Shown piece after piece: positions 34,785-43,967 of a stretch of DNA of 64,000 nt; position 1 is the stretch's first letter; each line of letters opens with the position of its first letter. The notes beneath the pieces were generated by a model. It was not told where the DNA came from. It was given only the letters and a program-made list of their open reading frames with translations, and searched no databases. A program made the translations under genes and the position numbers. The stretch comes from an uncultured Ruminococcus sp. (lineage in GTDB: Bacteria; Bacillota; Clostridia; Oscillospirales; Acutalibacteraceae): contig CACZZB010000005.1 of the NCBI GenBank assembly GCA_902785555.1, positions 36,998-100,997 on the forward strand, read 5' to 3'.

Positions 34785-35675
34785 TCATTCCGTAAGCCAT
34801 TTTTTTCTGAATAATTTGGAAGGTCTGTGTCCTGCATATTTTGAAAACATTTCGGTTTCCTCGGCAAGTATGGAATATTTCCTTCTGAAAGGAGCTTTCA
34901 GTAATTCCTTGTCGAGTATTATCTCATATATCTGCTGTAATTCCGTCAGAGTGAAGTATTCGGGAACAAGATTAAGAGCGATATCGGTATAAGTCACTTT
35001 TCCTCTTAATCTGAGGACAGCAAATGTGATTATCTTTGCATGGTCAAATGCAAGACCGTCACTTGATATTATTTCATATTTGGTGTCCATACCTGTGTCG
35101 GTTCTTGTTTTGGTGAGTCTTATCTTTGCATTGAGCTGTTCATCATTGTTATCAAGTGACAATATATAATCGGTCACACTGATAAAGCCGTCATTTTTTT
35201 CCTGCACAGAACTATTTTCACTCTTGAGGCTGACATTGAACCATTCCGCACATTTGGCATCATCACCTGCGGAGATATTTATTTTTTCGCTGTCCACGAG
35301 AGCCATATAAGAACAGCTCATTACCCACATTCTCGGGTCACGGTCAGGTTCACTGAAAGTGTATAGCTGTTCAAGATATATGTTGTCAATTCCTGTTTCT
35401 TCGAGCAATTCTCTTTTAGCGGCCTGTTCGGTAGTTTCATCGGGATTGACGAATCCCCCCGGCAAAGCCCATGTATTTATATAAGGATGACCTCCTCTTT
35501 TTATGAGAAGTATCTGTAATTTTTTCTGAGGGAGTTTCCTGTAATTGTCCTCCTTACAGGCTTTGGCCGTAAATATGACCATATCAGCCGCAACAGAGGG
35601 TCTTACATAATCACCGGGGCTGTATTGAGCCAAAAATTCTTCTTCCGTAAGTCCGTTTTTATCTCTTATTTCCAT
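34785..35675 (-). CDS. Nudix protein with C-terminal winged helix, NrtR-like
   Basis: 296 residues. Residues about 25-160 are a Nudix domain with an intact box (GGFVNPDETTEQAAKREL then LEETG). The C-terminal 90 residues (TFAVLRLRGKVTYTDIAL, FTLTELQQIYEIIL, FRRKYSI) match the winged helix of NrtR, a repressor of NAD synthesis genes that senses ADP-ribose. NrtR usually has a degraded Nudix box, whereas this one keeps the catalytic Glu residues, so it may be a hydrolase, a regulator or both. First gene of an operon with a two-component system; no NAD gene is adjacent. Confidence 0.85.
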   Translation of the reverse strand: MEIRDKNGLTEEEFLAQYSPGDYVRPSVAADMVIFTAKACKEDNYRKLPQKKLQILLIKRGGHPYINTWALPGGFVNPDETTEQAAKRELLEETGIDNIYLEQLYTFSEPDRDPRMWVMSCSYMALVDSEKINISAGDDAKCAEWFNVSLKSENSSVQEKNDGFISVTDYILSLDNNDEQLNAKIRLTKTRTDTGMDTKYEIISSDGLAFDHAKIITFAVLRLRGKVTYTDIALNLVPEYFTLTELQQIYEIILDKELLKAPFRRKYSILAEETEMFSKYAGHRPSKLFRKKWLTE

Positions 35676-35741
35676 TTTATCACCTGTTAGTAATTATTTG
35701 ATAATATCATTATAATATATATATCATTATTTTGTCAATAG

Positions 35742-35770
35742 TTGTATTTTAAAAAAATATGTGTTAAAAT
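35742..35770 (+). promoter_or_regulatory. Promoter of the PHP phosphatase gene
   Basis: TTGTAT (35742-35747), 17-base spacer with extended TG, TAAAAT (35765-35770), then CGGAGGTG and the GTG start. Confidence 0.5.
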
Positions 35771-35793
35771 ATAAAAAAATCGGAGGTGATATT

Positions 35794-36567
35794 GTGAGAA
35801 CAAATTTTCATACACATACACAAAGATGTCTTCACGCATTCGGTGATGAAGAAGATTATGTTATCGAAGCGGTGAAAAGAAATGTGGAACAGCTTGGTTT
35901 TTCTGACCATGCACCGTTTCCCGATAAGGATTTCGGATTGCGTATGCAGTTTGCGGAATTGGGAGATTATCTTGACACTATCGGCAGGCTTAATGAAAAA
36001 TACAGTAATATACAGCTTTTCAAGGGACTTGAAATAGAATATCATCCTGTATATGATGATTATTACAGACAGCTTTTTGATGTATATAAATTGGATTATC
36101 TTATATTGGGAGAGCATATGTATACCATGCCCGACGGGGATATAAAAAATATTTACTTTGCACAGTCCACGAAAGATTATCTTGATTATGCAAAGGGAAT
36201 ATGTGACGGCATAAAGACGGGGCTGTTTAATATAATAGCACATCCCGACCTTATGTTTATGAATAAATTTGCATGGGATGATAATTGTAAAAGAGCGTCG
36301 GAAATGATAATCGAGAGTGCGGAAAAATATAATATTGTTCTTGAATTCAATGCAAACGGTTACAGGCGTGGAAAAGTCATATATCCTGACGGTGAGAGGT
36401 ATCAGTATCCCGATGTAAGATTCTGGAACATGGTCAGAGATACCAATATCCGTGTCATAATAGGCTCGGACTGTCATGAACCACATCAGGTATTTGACGA
36501 AAAAGTTGAATTTGCTTATAAAACCGCAAGTTCATTAGGCTTGAATGTTATTGAAACCATTTTTTAA
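35794..36567 (+). CDS. PHP-domain phosphatase, histidinol-phosphatase-like
   Basis: 257 residues from a GTG at 35794, five bases after CGGAGGTG. The PHP metal-binding motifs are present in order: NFHTHT, a Glu in LEIEYHP, GEHMY, NIIAHPDLM and IGSDCHEPH. Length and motifs fit the HisK/HisJ-type histidinol phosphatase of histidine synthesis, but no other his gene is near and PHP enzymes vary in substrate, so I give the activity as likely, not certain. The NagZ-like lipoprotein gene follows 17 bases downstream. Confidence 0.85.
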   Translation: MRTNFHTHTQRCLHAFGDEEDYVIEAVKRNVEQLGFSDHAPFPDKDFGLRMQFAELGDYLDTIGRLNEKYSNIQLFKGLEIEYHPVYDDYYRQLFDVYKLDYLILGEHMYTMPDGDIKNIYFAQSTKDYLDYAKGICDGIKTGLFNIIAHPDLMFMNKFAWDDNCKRASEMIIESAEKYNIVLEFNANGYRRGKVIYPDGERYQYPDVRFWNMVRDTNIRVIIGSDCHEPHQVFDEKVEFAYKTASSLGLNVIETIF

Positions 36568-36584
36568 AGGAGTAAGAAAATTTT

Positions 36585-37844
36585 ATGAAAAAGAAAGTAA
36601 GCTCATATTTACTGGCAGTTGCATTGATTTTGTCACTGTCATCATGTACGGTTTATCACATACCACCGGTGGTATCTTCTCCCGAAAGTTCGGTGCAATC
36701 TTCCGAGAAAAGCATTGCAGAATCGGCAGTTTCAAAACAGTCGGATAAAACTTCCGAAGATGATGTTTCAGAGCAAAGTGAAGATGATAAAGTATTTCCG
36801 TCAGAATGGCAGGATAACGGCATTTTCTCGGAATATTACCAAAGGGCTTATGATAAAATGAAGTCCATGACCCTTGACGAAAAAATAGGACAGATGTTCT
36901 ATGCAAGATGTCCCGAATATGATGCAGTGAGTTTTGCACAGGAATATCATCTGGGAGGATATGTTCTTTTCGGCAGGGATTTTGCGGATAAAAGCAGGGA
37001 AGAAGTGCAGGATAATATTGATTCATACATAAATTCACAGGATATACCCATGACGATATCAGTTGACGAGGAAGGCGGAACGGTAGTAAGAATAAGCAGT
37101 AAGCCGGCATTGTATGATGAGGAGTTCATGTCACCGAGAGATATATTTGAACAGGGCGGAATGGAAGCCATAAAGGAAAATGCACAGGCAATGGCAGAAA
37201 TGATAAAGTCATTTAATATAGATGTGAATTTTGCCCCTGTGTGTGATATATCGCTTGATGAAGATGATTTCATGTATTACCGTTCAATAGGGCAGGATAC
37301 TCAGACGGTATGTGAATTTGTCGGTGAGTTTACAAGAATAGCACAAAGCAACGGTGTTTCTGCAACATTGAAGCATTTCCCGGGCTATGGAAATAATGTC
37401 GATACTCATACGGGAATAGCCATAGATGAAAGAGATTATTCGACTTTCGTGGAAAATGATTTCAAACCGTTTGAAGCAGGCATAAAAGAAAATGCACATT
37501 TAGTTATGGTCAGTCATAATATAGTGAACTGCATGGACAGCTCAAAGCCGGCATCACTTTCACCGAGAGTACATGAGATTTTGAGAAATGACCTTGGATT
37601 TACGGGGATAGCCGTAACAGATGACCTTGAAATGGACGCTATCACGGAGTATACTAATGGAACATCACCGGCAGTTGCCGCTATACTTGCAGGAAATGAT
37701 ATGCTTACGATAGGCGATACAATGCTCGAAGATGCAGTTTCTTCTATAAAAGAAGCAGTCAATGACGGCACCCTTGATGAAAGCCTTATCGACCATGCCG
37801 TTATGAGGATACTTGCATGGAAATATTATAAAAACATGATGTAA
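36585..37844 (+). CDS. nagZ: Glycoside hydrolase family 3 lipoprotein, NagZ-like
   Basis: 419 residues. Lipoprotein signal ending in LSLSSC (Cys21), then a Ser/Glu/Asp-rich linker to about residue 75. The GH3 domain contains LGGYVLFGRDF, the NagZ His/Asp dyad (KHFPGYGNNVDTHTG) and TDDLEMDAI with the nucleophile Asp about residue 346. The enzyme cleaves terminal beta-N-acetylglucosamine, typically from muropeptides; being lipidated, it acts outside the membrane as in B. subtilis. A terminator follows. Codon use (ATA, GGA, AGA) is unlike the plus-strand genes outside the 24-38 kb block. Confidence 0.92.
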   Translation: MKKKVSSYLLAVALILSLSSCTVYHIPPVVSSPESSVQSSEKSIAESAVSKQSDKTSEDDVSEQSEDDKVFPSEWQDNGIFSEYYQRAYDKMKSMTLDEKIGQMFYARCPEYDAVSFAQEYHLGGYVLFGRDFADKSREEVQDNIDSYINSQDIPMTISVDEEGGTVVRISSKPALYDEEFMSPRDIFEQGGMEAIKENAQAMAEMIKSFNIDVNFAPVCDISLDEDDFMYYRSIGQDTQTVCEFVGEFTRIAQSNGVSATLKHFPGYGNNVDTHTGIAIDERDYSTFVENDFKPFEAGIKENAHLVMVSHNIVNCMDSSKPASLSPRVHEILRNDLGFTGIAVTDDLEMDAITEYTNGTSPAVAAILAGNDMLTIGDTMLEDAVSSIKEAVNDGTLDESLIDHAVMRILAWKYYKNMM

Positions 37845-37921
37845 AATAAAACTCGGTACGGAGATATATTTGAACCGCTCTCTGTCAAGTAGACAGATAA
37901 AAAAACAAAGAATATTTTTAT

Positions 37922-37961
37922 AGAAATCCATCCTGTTGAAAAAACAGGGTGGATTTTTTAC
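37922..37961 (+). terminator. Terminator of the NagZ-like gene
   Basis: AATCCATCCTGTT pairs with AACAGGGTGGATT (one G-T pair) and TTTTT follows. Its right arm overlaps the stop codon of the decayed transposase on the other strand. Confidence 0.9.
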
Positions 37962-38096
37962 ACAGCGAATGTGTAATGATATTCCATAGGTATCATACAG
38001 TTAAACCTTTGCCGATAACGCTTGTTTGTTATAAAAATCAATATAGTCTTTGACAGCTTTTGCAATTTCTTCTACGGAAATAAATCTGTTGAGATA
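37958..38096 (-). pseudogene. Remnant of an IS3-family transposase (C-terminal end)
   Basis: Read on the minus strand, 38096 to about 38003 gives ISVEEIAKAVKDYIDFYNKQ, then ALSAKV and a stop, the typical end of an IS3-type OrfB integrase domain. In another frame the next bases give MIPMEYHYTFAV and a stop at 37958, like the usual PMEYR...FA terminus. So at least one frameshift separates the two parts and the rest of the gene is gone. The adjoining 38105-38185 (AATTAACCCCCATAAAGT and following) may be an insertion-sequence end. It lies where strand bias changes near 37.9 kb. Confidence 0.7.
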
Positions 38097-38210
38097 CTAC
38101 ATCTCCTGACGCTTGACATAAATTAACCCCCATAAAGTAAACTCGAAAAATTTTGTTTTCTCAAGTGTATACTCTATGGAGATTATATCATTTTTCCGAA
38201 ACGGAATTTT

Positions 38211-41200
38211 TTAATCATGCAGTAATTTTTTATTGGATTCGATATCAAATACAAAAGATACATCTTTTTTGCCGTGAACAGACACTTCAAGGGCTTTCAA
38301 AGCATTTGAGTACAATTCATCATAGGTTTCTCCGTCACGTGGAAATACGCTTACTCCTGCTTTGCCGAGTATCTTTATATCACCGTTTTCCGACTGATAT
38401 CTGTTTTTGATGACAGCACATACCTGTTCGGCTTTCTCGACCAGCTTGTCACAATATCCCATGCCCTTGACGAATATCATAAACCTGTTTCCGCTGTTTC
38501 TGCCTATTATATCGGAATCCCTGAACAATTCTTTGATATTTTCTGCTGTTTCTTTAAGAACGGCATTTGCAAAGACTGTTCCGAGATTTTCTTCCAATTC
38601 GTCATATCCGACTATTTCGGCTATTATAATGGAATTGCTCGTAAACGCTCCCTCATCATACAGACAGCTTTTTATTTTATTTTCCGTAACTTTTTTATTA
38701 TACAGATTCGTGATGAAATCAGTCCTGTCCTTTCGTCTGTCATCAAGGAATGTTTCACTTTCGTCCGATACGTCTACAAAAACAGCTATTATCTTGACAG
38801 GCACATTTGCTATATCTTTTATAGCCACAAATTTGACTTTATTCCATAAATATGAATCTGTCTTTTTGTTATACACTCTTATGAATGATTCCGTATAACT
38901 GCTGTCAGAGCGGGCTGAATTTATCTTTTCCAGGAATTTTCTTATATCATCATCATGAAGAAATCTTTTTTCGCCAAGTCCCTTTACGAAATCATCAAGG
39001 TCAGGCTCATATCCGTATAATTTCCTGAACGAACCCGATATTTTTATCTTGTCAAATCTCGGAGTCCATTCCATTATAAATGATTTTGTCTGTTCAAGGA
39101 CTTCATCATATATTTTTTCACTCAATACAAGGGATGTATTTTCATGGCTCAGTACAGGATATTCAACGACCGCTGTTGAAATCTTCATCTGCTTTTTGAA
39201 CTCGTCAAACGGAATGACATTTCCCTTGTGTATACCGAATGATACGGAAGTTTTCTGTTTTATCATCTCTATAAGCTCGTCACTTATATTTGACGGCATT
39301 TCCGCATTTATCCCTATCTTATCAAAGTAGCTTATGAAATACACTATCAGATCAAGCGGATATACTCCGTCCGATATATCTTTTATGAAATTGCCCGAAA
39401 ATACTATGTTATCAAAAAAGCTCTCCGAAAAGCATTTTATATTGAAATGCTCCGAACCGAAATTATATATTCCAAGACCGAAGCCCATACTTTTGACAGC
39501 CGCTGAAAATGCCGACAACTTATTTACCGATATCTTATCAAGTGTATCCTGTGAGAGCATAAGATATATATTCTCACATTTTACGGGATACTGTTTAAGT
39601 ATATCCTGCAATACACCTATCACTTTTTCGCAGTCATCTCCTCCGAATGCCGTTATCAGCGAAATATTCGGCATGGATATATTATCCTGCTGCATCATAT
39701 ATATTTCCGATATAAGCCTTCTGACACTGCTGAGGCTGAACATTGCCACGCTTTCATCATAAAGGTCATATATATATGAAAAATCTTCCTCGGTATCTCC
39801 CAGAGCCTCTATCAGGTCATAAGACATTATCCTGCCGTTTCCCGAATTTATCACAGGAATGACATACTTTTCAAAATCCATTGACTGCAGTTCGGAATCT
39901 TTTACTAAAAGCTCCGTCTTTTTTGTATTATCTATCTCCCAACTGTCCCTTATATTTGAGTTATAGAACATATACATATTTTTGCCGTTGAGCTTGACCA
40001 TTTCAACGGTCTTTGATACATTCCCGAAAAGGCTGTCAAAATCATTTCCGTCAAACGGATATACTGCCGCTCCGACCGATGCAGTAGTTTCTATCGTAAC
40101 TTCATTATTATAGACAAACTTCTGATGATAGCTTCTGAATATATCCTCAACTATAAACAGACATTCGTCTTTATCGGGACAATCCTTGATGAATATAAGG
40201 AAATTATCATCTTCCACTCTCGCCAGAACAGAGCTGTCGGGTATCTGACTTCTTAATTCCTTTGCCATGCTTACAAGTATCTCATTGCCGAATTTATAGC
40301 TTGTACTGCTGTTTATTTTCCTGAAATCATCTCCGTCTATCAATACCATGAGATGATAACCGTTTTTGCCTGTATTTTCGAGATAATCTTCAATTTCCTT
40401 CTTTATGCCGTTAAAATTCCACAGTCCCGTAACTATATCATGGTCTTTGGACATACTGTTAACGTGATTGAAGAATGTCTCATAGAGTTCTATTATGCTT
40501 ATGAATACTCTTGTTATTTTTCCGTCTTCAAATATCGGTATCGCCGCAAATCTTATATTTGAATAATTGCCGCTGTTCAGCTTCATCGGACATTCAAAAA
40601 CGATACATTTCTTATCCATATTTTTCAGTCTGAATTTCCTGATGAATTCGCTCCTGTAATCCTCCTGACAATTTTCGGACAGAAGTTTTATTGATTCCTC
40701 GTAATTCTTTGGTATGTATCCGCATATATCCTTTATGCTTCCCTTGCGTTCATGCACTGTATCGTGCATAAGGTCAAATTCAAATACATAGTCCGACCCT
40801 GCATAGAATACTTCAACATCTCTCTGATGTGTTTCCCTCAGAAGTTCCTTCTGATGTTCTATCATGTTTATAAGGTCTTCCCTGTCCATTTTTATATATA
40901 TATCATCCGCTGTATTATTATTTTCACGGACATATTTGCTTGCTGTATTTTCCTCGGTAACATTCTTGTCAGCGTACTTCAGCGAAAGTTCCTTGAACTT
41001 CGGCAATACCATTCCGAAACAATCCATCATTTCATCAGAAAATGCTCCGCACGCCCCATCCCTTATCATTTCGACAGCCTTTTCGTGAGAATACGCTTCT
41101 TTATACGGTCTGTTGCTTGTCAGTGCATCATAACAGTCTGCCAAGGATACCACCTGTGCCCATATCGGTATCTCATCTCCTGCAAGTCCTTCGGGATATC

Positions 41201-42077
41201 CCAATCCGTCCCATTTTTCATGGTGATAACGGCATATATCATAGCAATATTTATAATAATCATTCTTTTCAACCGCATCTATCTGTTCGAGTATCTCACA
41301 GCCCTTTGTAGTGTGCATTTTCATTACCTGAAATTCATCGGGGGTCAGTCGTGCAGGCTTCAAAAGGATAGCATCGGGTATCGCTATCTTTCCTATATCG
41401 TGCATTGATGACGCTGATGTTATCAGAGATATCTTTTCTTCGTCAATATTATACTTGGGATATTTTACAGCCAGCACCCTCAAAAGCGATTCCGTAAATT
41501 TCTGTATCCTTCTGATATGCTTTCCCGATTCAACATCCCTGTATTCTATGACCATGCTCAGAACATCAAGCATATCATTGTTTATCATATTTATTTTCTT
41601 TTCCTTGATTTTCAGAGCCTCATTCTGTTCAACGATTTTTTTCATCTGCTGTTCAATTTTATGTTCAAGCTCGTCTTTATGAGAAAAAAGCTCAACAAGA
41701 TTTCCGACACGCTTTTTGACCGTATTCGGATTGACAGGCGAATGTATCACGTCACTGTACGGAATATATATCTTGTTCTTCATATTGGAGTGTTCCCTGT
41801 TTAATATCAGTATGACGGGCGTATTCCTGAAAACATTCAGTTTTTCAAGCATTTCCGCCCTCTCAACGGATATTTTCCGTGCTATGCTTTCATTCACAAG
41901 TATCACGGAAATATCATCTTTATAGTGCATAAGCAGACGAATGAATTCTTCACTGCTTCCCGTTCCTAAAAATTCATATTCCCTGCCGAATATCTCCGAT
42001 AATATTGCTCTGTTTATTTCCGAATTATCCGCAACCAACATTCTCATTTTATACAGCCGCTCCTTATCATTAAACAA
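38211..42077 (-). CDS. Giant signalling protein: degenerate REC, HD-GYP, two degenerate GGDEF, EAL-like, PAS
   Basis: 1288 residues. A receiver-like domain (about 12-130) has Asn62 (VILVNES) in place of the phospho-acceptor Asp. After a coiled coil comes an HD-GYP domain with its key residues intact: His226-Asp227 (MHDIGK), HHEKWDG and Gly293-Tyr294-Pro295. Then a PAS-like region (about 415-540), GGDEF 1 (about 546-710) with RVEDDNF instead of GGDEF, an EAL-like region (about 715-960) without the catalytic pattern, a second PAS (about 975-1105) and GGDEF 2 (about 1114-1285) with RNSGNRF. No membrane helix. Only HD-GYP should be catalytic, cleaving cyclic dinucleotides; the others may bind ligands. 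Start: TTG at 42077, or ATG at 42047 twelve bases after AAGGAG. Confidence 0.85.
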   Translation of the reverse strand: MFNDKERLYKMRMLVADNSEINRAILSEIFGREYEFLGTGSSEEFIRLLMHYKDDISVILVNESIARKISVERAEMLEKLNVFRNTPVILILNREHSNMKNKIYIPYSDVIHSPVNPNTVKKRVGNLVELFSHKDELEHKIEQQMKKIVEQNEALKIKEKKINMINNDMLDVLSMVIEYRDVESGKHIRRIQKFTESLLRVLAVKYPKYNIDEEKISLITSASSMHDIGKIAIPDAILLKPARLTPDEFQVMKMHTTKGCEILEQIDAVEKNDYYKYCYDICRYHHEKWDGLGYPEGLAGDEIPIWAQVVSLADCYDALTSNRPYKEAYSHEKAVEMIRDGACGAFSDEMMDCFGMVLPKFKELSLKYADKNVTEENTASKYVRENNNTADDIYIKMDREDLINMIEHQKELLRETHQRDVEVFYAGSDYVFEFDLMHDTVHERKGSIKDICGYIPKNYEESIKLLSENCQEDYRSEFIRKFRLKNMDKKCIVFECPMKLNSGNYSNIRFAAIPIFEDGKITRVFISIIELYETFFNHVNSMSKDHDIVTGLWNFNGIKKEIEDYLENTGKNGYHLMVLIDGDDFRKINSSTSYKFGNEILVSMAKELRSQIPDSSVLARVEDDNFLIFIKDCPDKDECLFIVEDIFRSYHQKFVYNNEVTIETTASVGAAVYPFDGNDFDSLFGNVSKTVEMVKLNGKNMYMFYNSNIRDSWEIDNTKKTELLVKDSELQSMDFEKYVIPVINSGNGRIMSYDLIEALGDTEEDFSYIYDLYDESVAMFSLSSVRRLISEIYMMQQDNISMPNISLITAFGGDDCEKVIGVLQDILKQYPVKCENIYLMLSQDTLDKISVNKLSAFSAAVKSMGFGLGIYNFGSEHFNIKCFSESFFDNIVFSGNFIKDISDGVYPLDLIVYFISYFDKIGINAEMPSNISDELIEMIKQKTSVSFGIHKGNVIPFDEFKKQMKISTAVVEYPVLSHENTSLVLSEKIYDEVLEQTKSFIMEWTPRFDKIKISGSFRKLYGYEPDLDDFVKGLGEKRFLHDDDIRKFLEKINSARSDSSYTESFIRVYNKKTDSYLWNKVKFVAIKDIANVPVKIIAVFVDVSDESETFLDDRRKDRTDFITNLYNKKVTENKIKSCLYDEGAFTSNSIIIAEIVGYDELEENLGTVFANAVLKETAENIKELFRDSDIIGRNSGNRFMIFVKGMGYCDKLVEKAEQVCAVIKNRYQSENGDIKILGKAGVSVFPRDGETYDELYSNALKALEVSVHGKKDVSFVFDIESNKKLLHD

Positions 42078-42137
42078 CTCTACGGTATATTATACACATT
42101 TTTTTCAAATTTGTACAGTCGTTTTTTGATATTATTT

Positions 42138-43202
42138 TTATATTTTATCTCTCAGATAGCCTATTATCAAATCAACCATCTTACCGTAACTCTCTACACC
42201 GTCAGTCTGACTATTTGATTTTAAATAACTGTCATTCACGCTTGACGCGACCTCTGCAACCGGTGTTTCAAACTGTTCCCAATACTCCGACTGATTATTC
42301 AAATCCCTTATAACTCCGTCACTCATATATCCCACAAGAGAATTATATTTTGACCTGTCTGCTTTATACAACGCATTTGACGCATATATCATCGACATCA
42401 TATATCCCGAATATTCAAATTCCCTGTCACCCGAATTTATACACGCCAAAAATGATATGAAATTGGCATCTTCTTCGGGCATTATACCATTTACATGAGC
42501 CAATTCATGACACATTGTTGACGGTATCGAAAAATCGGGTACATCTGTATTTATATTTGCTTCAAAAGTGAAAGGAAAATAAATCCCTGTTATATCCAGA
42601 TAAGACATTCCTCTTGATAATATGACTCCCTTGGGCTTGGAATACCTGCTGCCCATAAACTCGTTGACATAGTTTTTCGCCATTTCATCAGCCTTATCTG
42701 AAACAACTGCAACACCTTTTTCATCTTCATTTATATCTTCTCTTATCTCAGACGACCTTTCAGCCAGATAAACGCATACTTTATACAGTTCATCACTTGA
42801 AACAGGCTCTGTTTTTATATTCATTTTTTCCGCAACACCTGTTTTATAATAGTTGATACCGCAGTTTGCAGTAAACAAAAATAATATCACCGCACCCACA
42901 CACAGCAAATTCACTGCACCGTTAAGGAGAGTTCTTTTCTTTTTATCAGACCTGACCGTTTTGACTGTCAGGTATATAATATATCCCGGCACACATAAAG
43001 GAAATAACAATACAATCATCTCCCCCAGCGAAAACGGCAATATCCCTGTAATATTATTGAATATGACTGATATATATTTATAAATATATTCATAATACCC
43101 GTCTGCAAATCCTCTGAAACTTTTTGCCATAAATGTTAAAATAACCGAAAGCGGTATCAGCATTATTATCCAAAATCTCACCGTTCTTAAAATTTTTTTC
43201 AT
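42138..43202 (-). CDS. DUF3810 membrane protein with a zincin-like HExxH motif
   Basis: 354 residues. Three membrane helices in the first 120 residues, then an extracellular region of about 230 residues with TMCHELAHVNGIMPEEDAN, a zinc-peptidase-like HExxH followed by a downstream acidic residue and an FISFLAC helix. This pattern and the length match DUF3810 proteins, often annotated as possible membrane metallopeptidases; activity is not proven for the family. It is 60 bases upstream of the giant HD-GYP gene on the same strand and may be in the same transcript. Confidence 0.85.
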   Translation of the reverse strand: MKKILRTVRFWIIMLIPLSVILTFMAKSFRGFADGYYEYIYKYISVIFNNITGILPFSLGEMIVLLFPLCVPGYIIYLTVKTVRSDKKKRTLLNGAVNLLCVGAVILFLFTANCGINYYKTGVAEKMNIKTEPVSSDELYKVCVYLAERSSEIREDINEDEKGVAVVSDKADEMAKNYVNEFMGSRYSKPKGVILSRGMSYLDITGIYFPFTFEANINTDVPDFSIPSTMCHELAHVNGIMPEEDANFISFLACINSGDREFEYSGYMMSMIYASNALYKADRSKYNSLVGYMSDGVIRDLNNQSEYWEQFETPVAEVASSVNDSYLKSNSQTDGVESYGKMVDLIIGYLRDKI

Positions 43203-43314
43203 ACATCATCATTCCCGTCTTTTTTTATAAATTCTATCATACAATTCTGTTTTATTCAATGAATCATATCTTCCGTTCAAGGAATTTTTATCATCACTTT
43301 CCAAAAATATTTTA

Positions 43315-43343
43315 TTGCAAATTCCGAGTATTTTTAATATTAT
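43315..43343 (+). promoter_or_regulatory. Promoter of mecA
   Basis: TTGCAA (43315-43320), 17-base spacer, TATTAT (43338-43343); the mecA ATG is at 43397 after CGGAGTG. Confidence 0.5.
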
Positions 43344-43396
43344 GTAATGGAGAAATATCTTTTCTTCAATAAAATATAACTTCGGAGTGAGCTGAA

Positions 43397-43954
43397 ATGA
43401 AAATTGAACAAATCGACAATTCAAGAATACTGATTTCACTGTGTGACAAGGAACTTCAAAAATTTTCCGTCACTTTTGAATCTCTCGACTTCTCCGAAAA
43501 TCATTCAAGGTCTGTCATCAAGGAGATAATCACAAAAGCATCTGCACAGACAGGCATTGATATCTCAAATAAAAAAATTCTCATTGAAGCTCTCAAATAC
43601 GAACACGGCTGTCTTTTACTCATAACTCTGTCACAAAAAAGGAAAACTTATCATGTCAGATTTTACAGCAATTCTTATATTTTTGTTTTTGATTCTGCCG
43701 AAAGTCTGCTTAGCTGCATAAAAGCACTTTACAATATGCAAAATGACAAGTTTTTCAGTTCTGTATTTTTATACAATCAGAATTACTATCTTGTGATAAG
43801 GTCTTCCTCTCCTCTTAAAGCTAAATATTCGGACACTATCAGGGAATTCTGCATTTCTTCAAAACACAACAGCTTATTCAATTCTTTTCTGCTTGAACAC
43901 GCTGAAATTTTAATCGCCAACAACGCTGTACAGCATATCGGAAAATCTCTTTGA
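43397..43954 (+). CDS. mecA: Adaptor protein MecA
   Basis: 185 residues. Two halves: an N-terminal part that binds targets (MKIEQIDNSRILISLCDKEL, the usual start of the family) and a C-terminal domain (about 105-185) that docks on ClpC (SAESLLSCIKALYN, YYLVIRSS, FLLEHAEILIANNA). MecA delivers proteins to ClpCP for degradation. It is short and simple compared with the B. subtilis protein, as usual in Clostridia. A single gene with its own terminator, transcribed away from DUF3810. Confidence 0.85.
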   Translation: MKIEQIDNSRILISLCDKELQKFSVTFESLDFSENHSRSVIKEIITKASAQTGIDISNKKILIEALKYEHGCLLLITLSQKRKTYHVRFYSNSYIFVFDSAESLLSCIKALYNMQNDKFFSSVFLYNQNYYLVIRSSSPLKAKYSDTIREFCISSKHNSLFNSFLLEHAEILIANNAVQHIGKSL

Positions 43955-43967
43955 TATTTCCGAATCA

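Noticed and set aside
40752..41408. Plus-strand frame opposite the HD-GYP domain
   Set aside because: The HD-GYP motifs are on the minus strand; this frame has no ribosome site and odd composition.
43209..43439. A 76-codon minus-strand frame across the start of mecA
   Set aside because: It lies over the mecA promoter and first codons, has no good ribosome site and no family-like sequence.
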